The notes under the pieces are model-generated. The model made no database searches and had not been told where the DNA came from. It saw only the letters and a program-made list of their open reading frames with translations. Shown here one piece after another: positions 63,184-64,000 of a DNA stretch of 64,000 bases. The stretch covers positions 1 to 64,000 of the forward strand of contig JAFWYK010000011.1 of the NCBI GenBank assembly GCA_017517685.1. The letters run 5' to 3'. Each line of letters begins with the position of its first letter. Position 1 is the first letter of the stretch. The translations under genes and the position numbers were made by a program. This DNA comes from Clostridia bacterium (lineage in GTDB: Bacteria > Bacillota > Clostridia > TANB77 > CAG-508).

Positions 63184-63726
63184 TTATGCTTTTTTTAATT
63201 TTCTTTTTCTTTGTACATATGCTTTTAACAATGCCTTTGTAATCTCATTTCTTCTTTTTTCATATGCAATTATATTGCTTATAATTGTAATTGCTCTCAT
63301 TATTAATACTATATAAAGTCCTGTAGCAATATTATATACTGCCCAAGCAGTATTAGCTAAAATGTTACCTACTCTTAATTTTTGTGTATCATTATAAAAC
63401 CACAAATACCAACATGAATAACAAGGAATTATAATTGAAAGTATTTGCATCTTATTTTCAATTGTTGCAAAACCTATACCAAGTTGAAGAGCTATTGCAA
63501 GATATGGTATAAAATCTGTTTTAAATTTATCTTTATATATGTATATAAACGATCTTACAGTTATAATTATATAAATAAGTGTAGTTGTAATATCATTATT
63601 AAAATAATACATAAATAACTGCGACAAATTAAGTAAAAATGTTGCTACATAAATTCTTTTTTTCTTTTCTGTAAATGAAATATATATATTAACAAGTACT
63701 GTAATTACTTGCATTAAATCTACCAT
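63184..63726 (-). CDS. YgjV-like membrane protein
   Basis: A 180-residue protein with five or six TM segments in the arrangement of the YgjV family of inner membrane proteins (MQVITVLVNIYISFTEKKKR at the start; NDTQKLRVGNILANTAWAVY later) and a basic C-terminus. Function is unknown. It lies 18 bp after the histidine phosphatase gene. Confidence 0.7.
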   Translation of the reverse strand: MVDLMQVITVLVNIYISFTEKKKRIYVATFLLNLSQLFMYYFNNDITTTLIYIIITVRSFIYIYKDKFKTDFIPYLAIALQLGIGFATIENKMQILSIIIPCYSCWYLWFYNDTQKLRVGNILANTAWAVYNIATGLYIVLIMRAITIISNIIAYEKRRNEITKALLKAYVQRKRKLKKA

Positions 63727-63744
63727 TTTATTTTCTCCTATGTA

Positions 63745-64000
63745 TTAAACAATTTCATAGCTCCATCCAGGTTGCCATGCTTTTGTCTTTCTCCAATCTG
63801 TTTTTATTGCTTCATCCCAACTTTTTCCTTTTGTAATTACTTCTAAGGCAAGCTGTGGTGCTTTATGAGCAACTATTGCAATATGTTTTCCATCAAACTC
63901 TGTTAAAGCATATATACAAAAATCTCTAATTCTTTTTTCTACATCAATCATCGATTCTCCATTTGGAAATTTTTCTTCTATATGTTCTTCATATATTACT
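63745..64000 (-). CDS. Histidine phosphatase family protein, N-terminus outside window
   Basis: The frame stays open past the ATG at 63951 to the window end, so this is the C-terminal 84 residues of a phosphoglycerate-mutase-like phosphatase. The segment KFPNGESMIDVEKRIRDFC and the second catalytic His in HIAIVAHKAPQLALEVI fit the family. The end, WRKTKAWQPGWSYEIV, is typical of small cobC/YhfR-type members. The N-terminal RHG motif is beyond the edge. Confidence 0.8.
   Translation of the reverse strand, partial: VIYEEHIEEKFPNGESMIDVEKRIRDFCIYALTEFDGKHIAIVAHKAPQLALEVITKGKSWDEAIKTDWRKTKAWQPGWSYEIV

Overview
The window reads as chromosome of an AT-rich, endospore-forming member of the Clostridia, probably an uncultured gut-type lineage. 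The evidence is a complete spoIIIAA-AH operon, a dipicolinate synthase subunit A gene, a PolC-type replicative polymerase, an Ile T-box, sortase-type cell-wall anchoring, and heavy AGA/TTA/ATT codon use. Taxonomy below class level is inference. Almost all genes lie on the minus strand, and so do three rRNA-type promoters at the left edge. This suggests that replication crosses the window from right to left.

Layout. 1-550: three tandem sigma-A promoters firing leftward, probably into an rRNA operon just outside the window. 0.5-9.5 kb: enolase, an RluA/RluD-type pseudouridine synthase, FtsH, a DUF1189 membrane protein, alanine racemase, a FemX-type peptidoglycan branching enzyme and CysRS. 9.6-18.8 kb: an envelope cluster with class A PBP, FolD, a secreted Cys-rich SH3 protein with an LPEVG-type sorting signal, its probable sortase, UppP, dipicolinate synthase A and a TPR membrane protein. 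18.8-29.3 kb: DUF1294, PolC, then the conserved rseP-cdsA-uppS-frr-pyrH block (without dxr), a Nudix protein and GreA. 29.3-33.6 kb: an unrecognised 300-aa protein, an iron alcohol dehydrogenase, a transglutaminase-like protein and two small secreted or membrane proteins. 33.7-38.5 kb: the spoIIIA operon. 38.6-44.8 kb: a YezG-like gene and the glycolytic run gap-pgk-nudix-tpiA-gpmI. 44.9-50.6 kb: small membrane proteins, MtaB, Mbl, a GT2 glycosyltransferase, DUF421 and a holin-like protein. 50.6-54.2 kb: IleRS and a prolyl-tRNA editing protein under an Ile T-box. 54.4-61.3 kb: two genes of clearly foreign composition (an ABC exporter and a 170-aa unknown) around a secreted protease, an Ig-like protein, a GltD-like oxidoreductase, MgtC, an HD protein and a 46-aa small ORF. 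61.4-64 kb: GNAT, alpha/beta hydrolase, CsaA-like, YgjV-like and a histidine phosphatase cut by the window edge.

How the parts fit. Most of the content is core metabolism, envelope synthesis and sporulation. Precursor supply (UppS, UppP, Alr), polymerisation (PBP1A, FemX, Mbl) and wall anchoring (sortase with its LPEVG substrate) are concentrated in the first 26 kb and at 47 kb. A nine-cysteine extracellular module is shared by the PBP tail and the sortase substrate. Regulation visible in the DNA includes many 17-bp-spaced sigma-A promoters, several of them followed by a stem-loop at the predicted 5' end of the RNA, a T-box, and a G-U-rich hairpin between gap and pgk. No complete new defence or mobile system is evident. 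The most unusual pieces are the two GC-richer single-gene cassettes and the shared Cys-rich module with its sortase.
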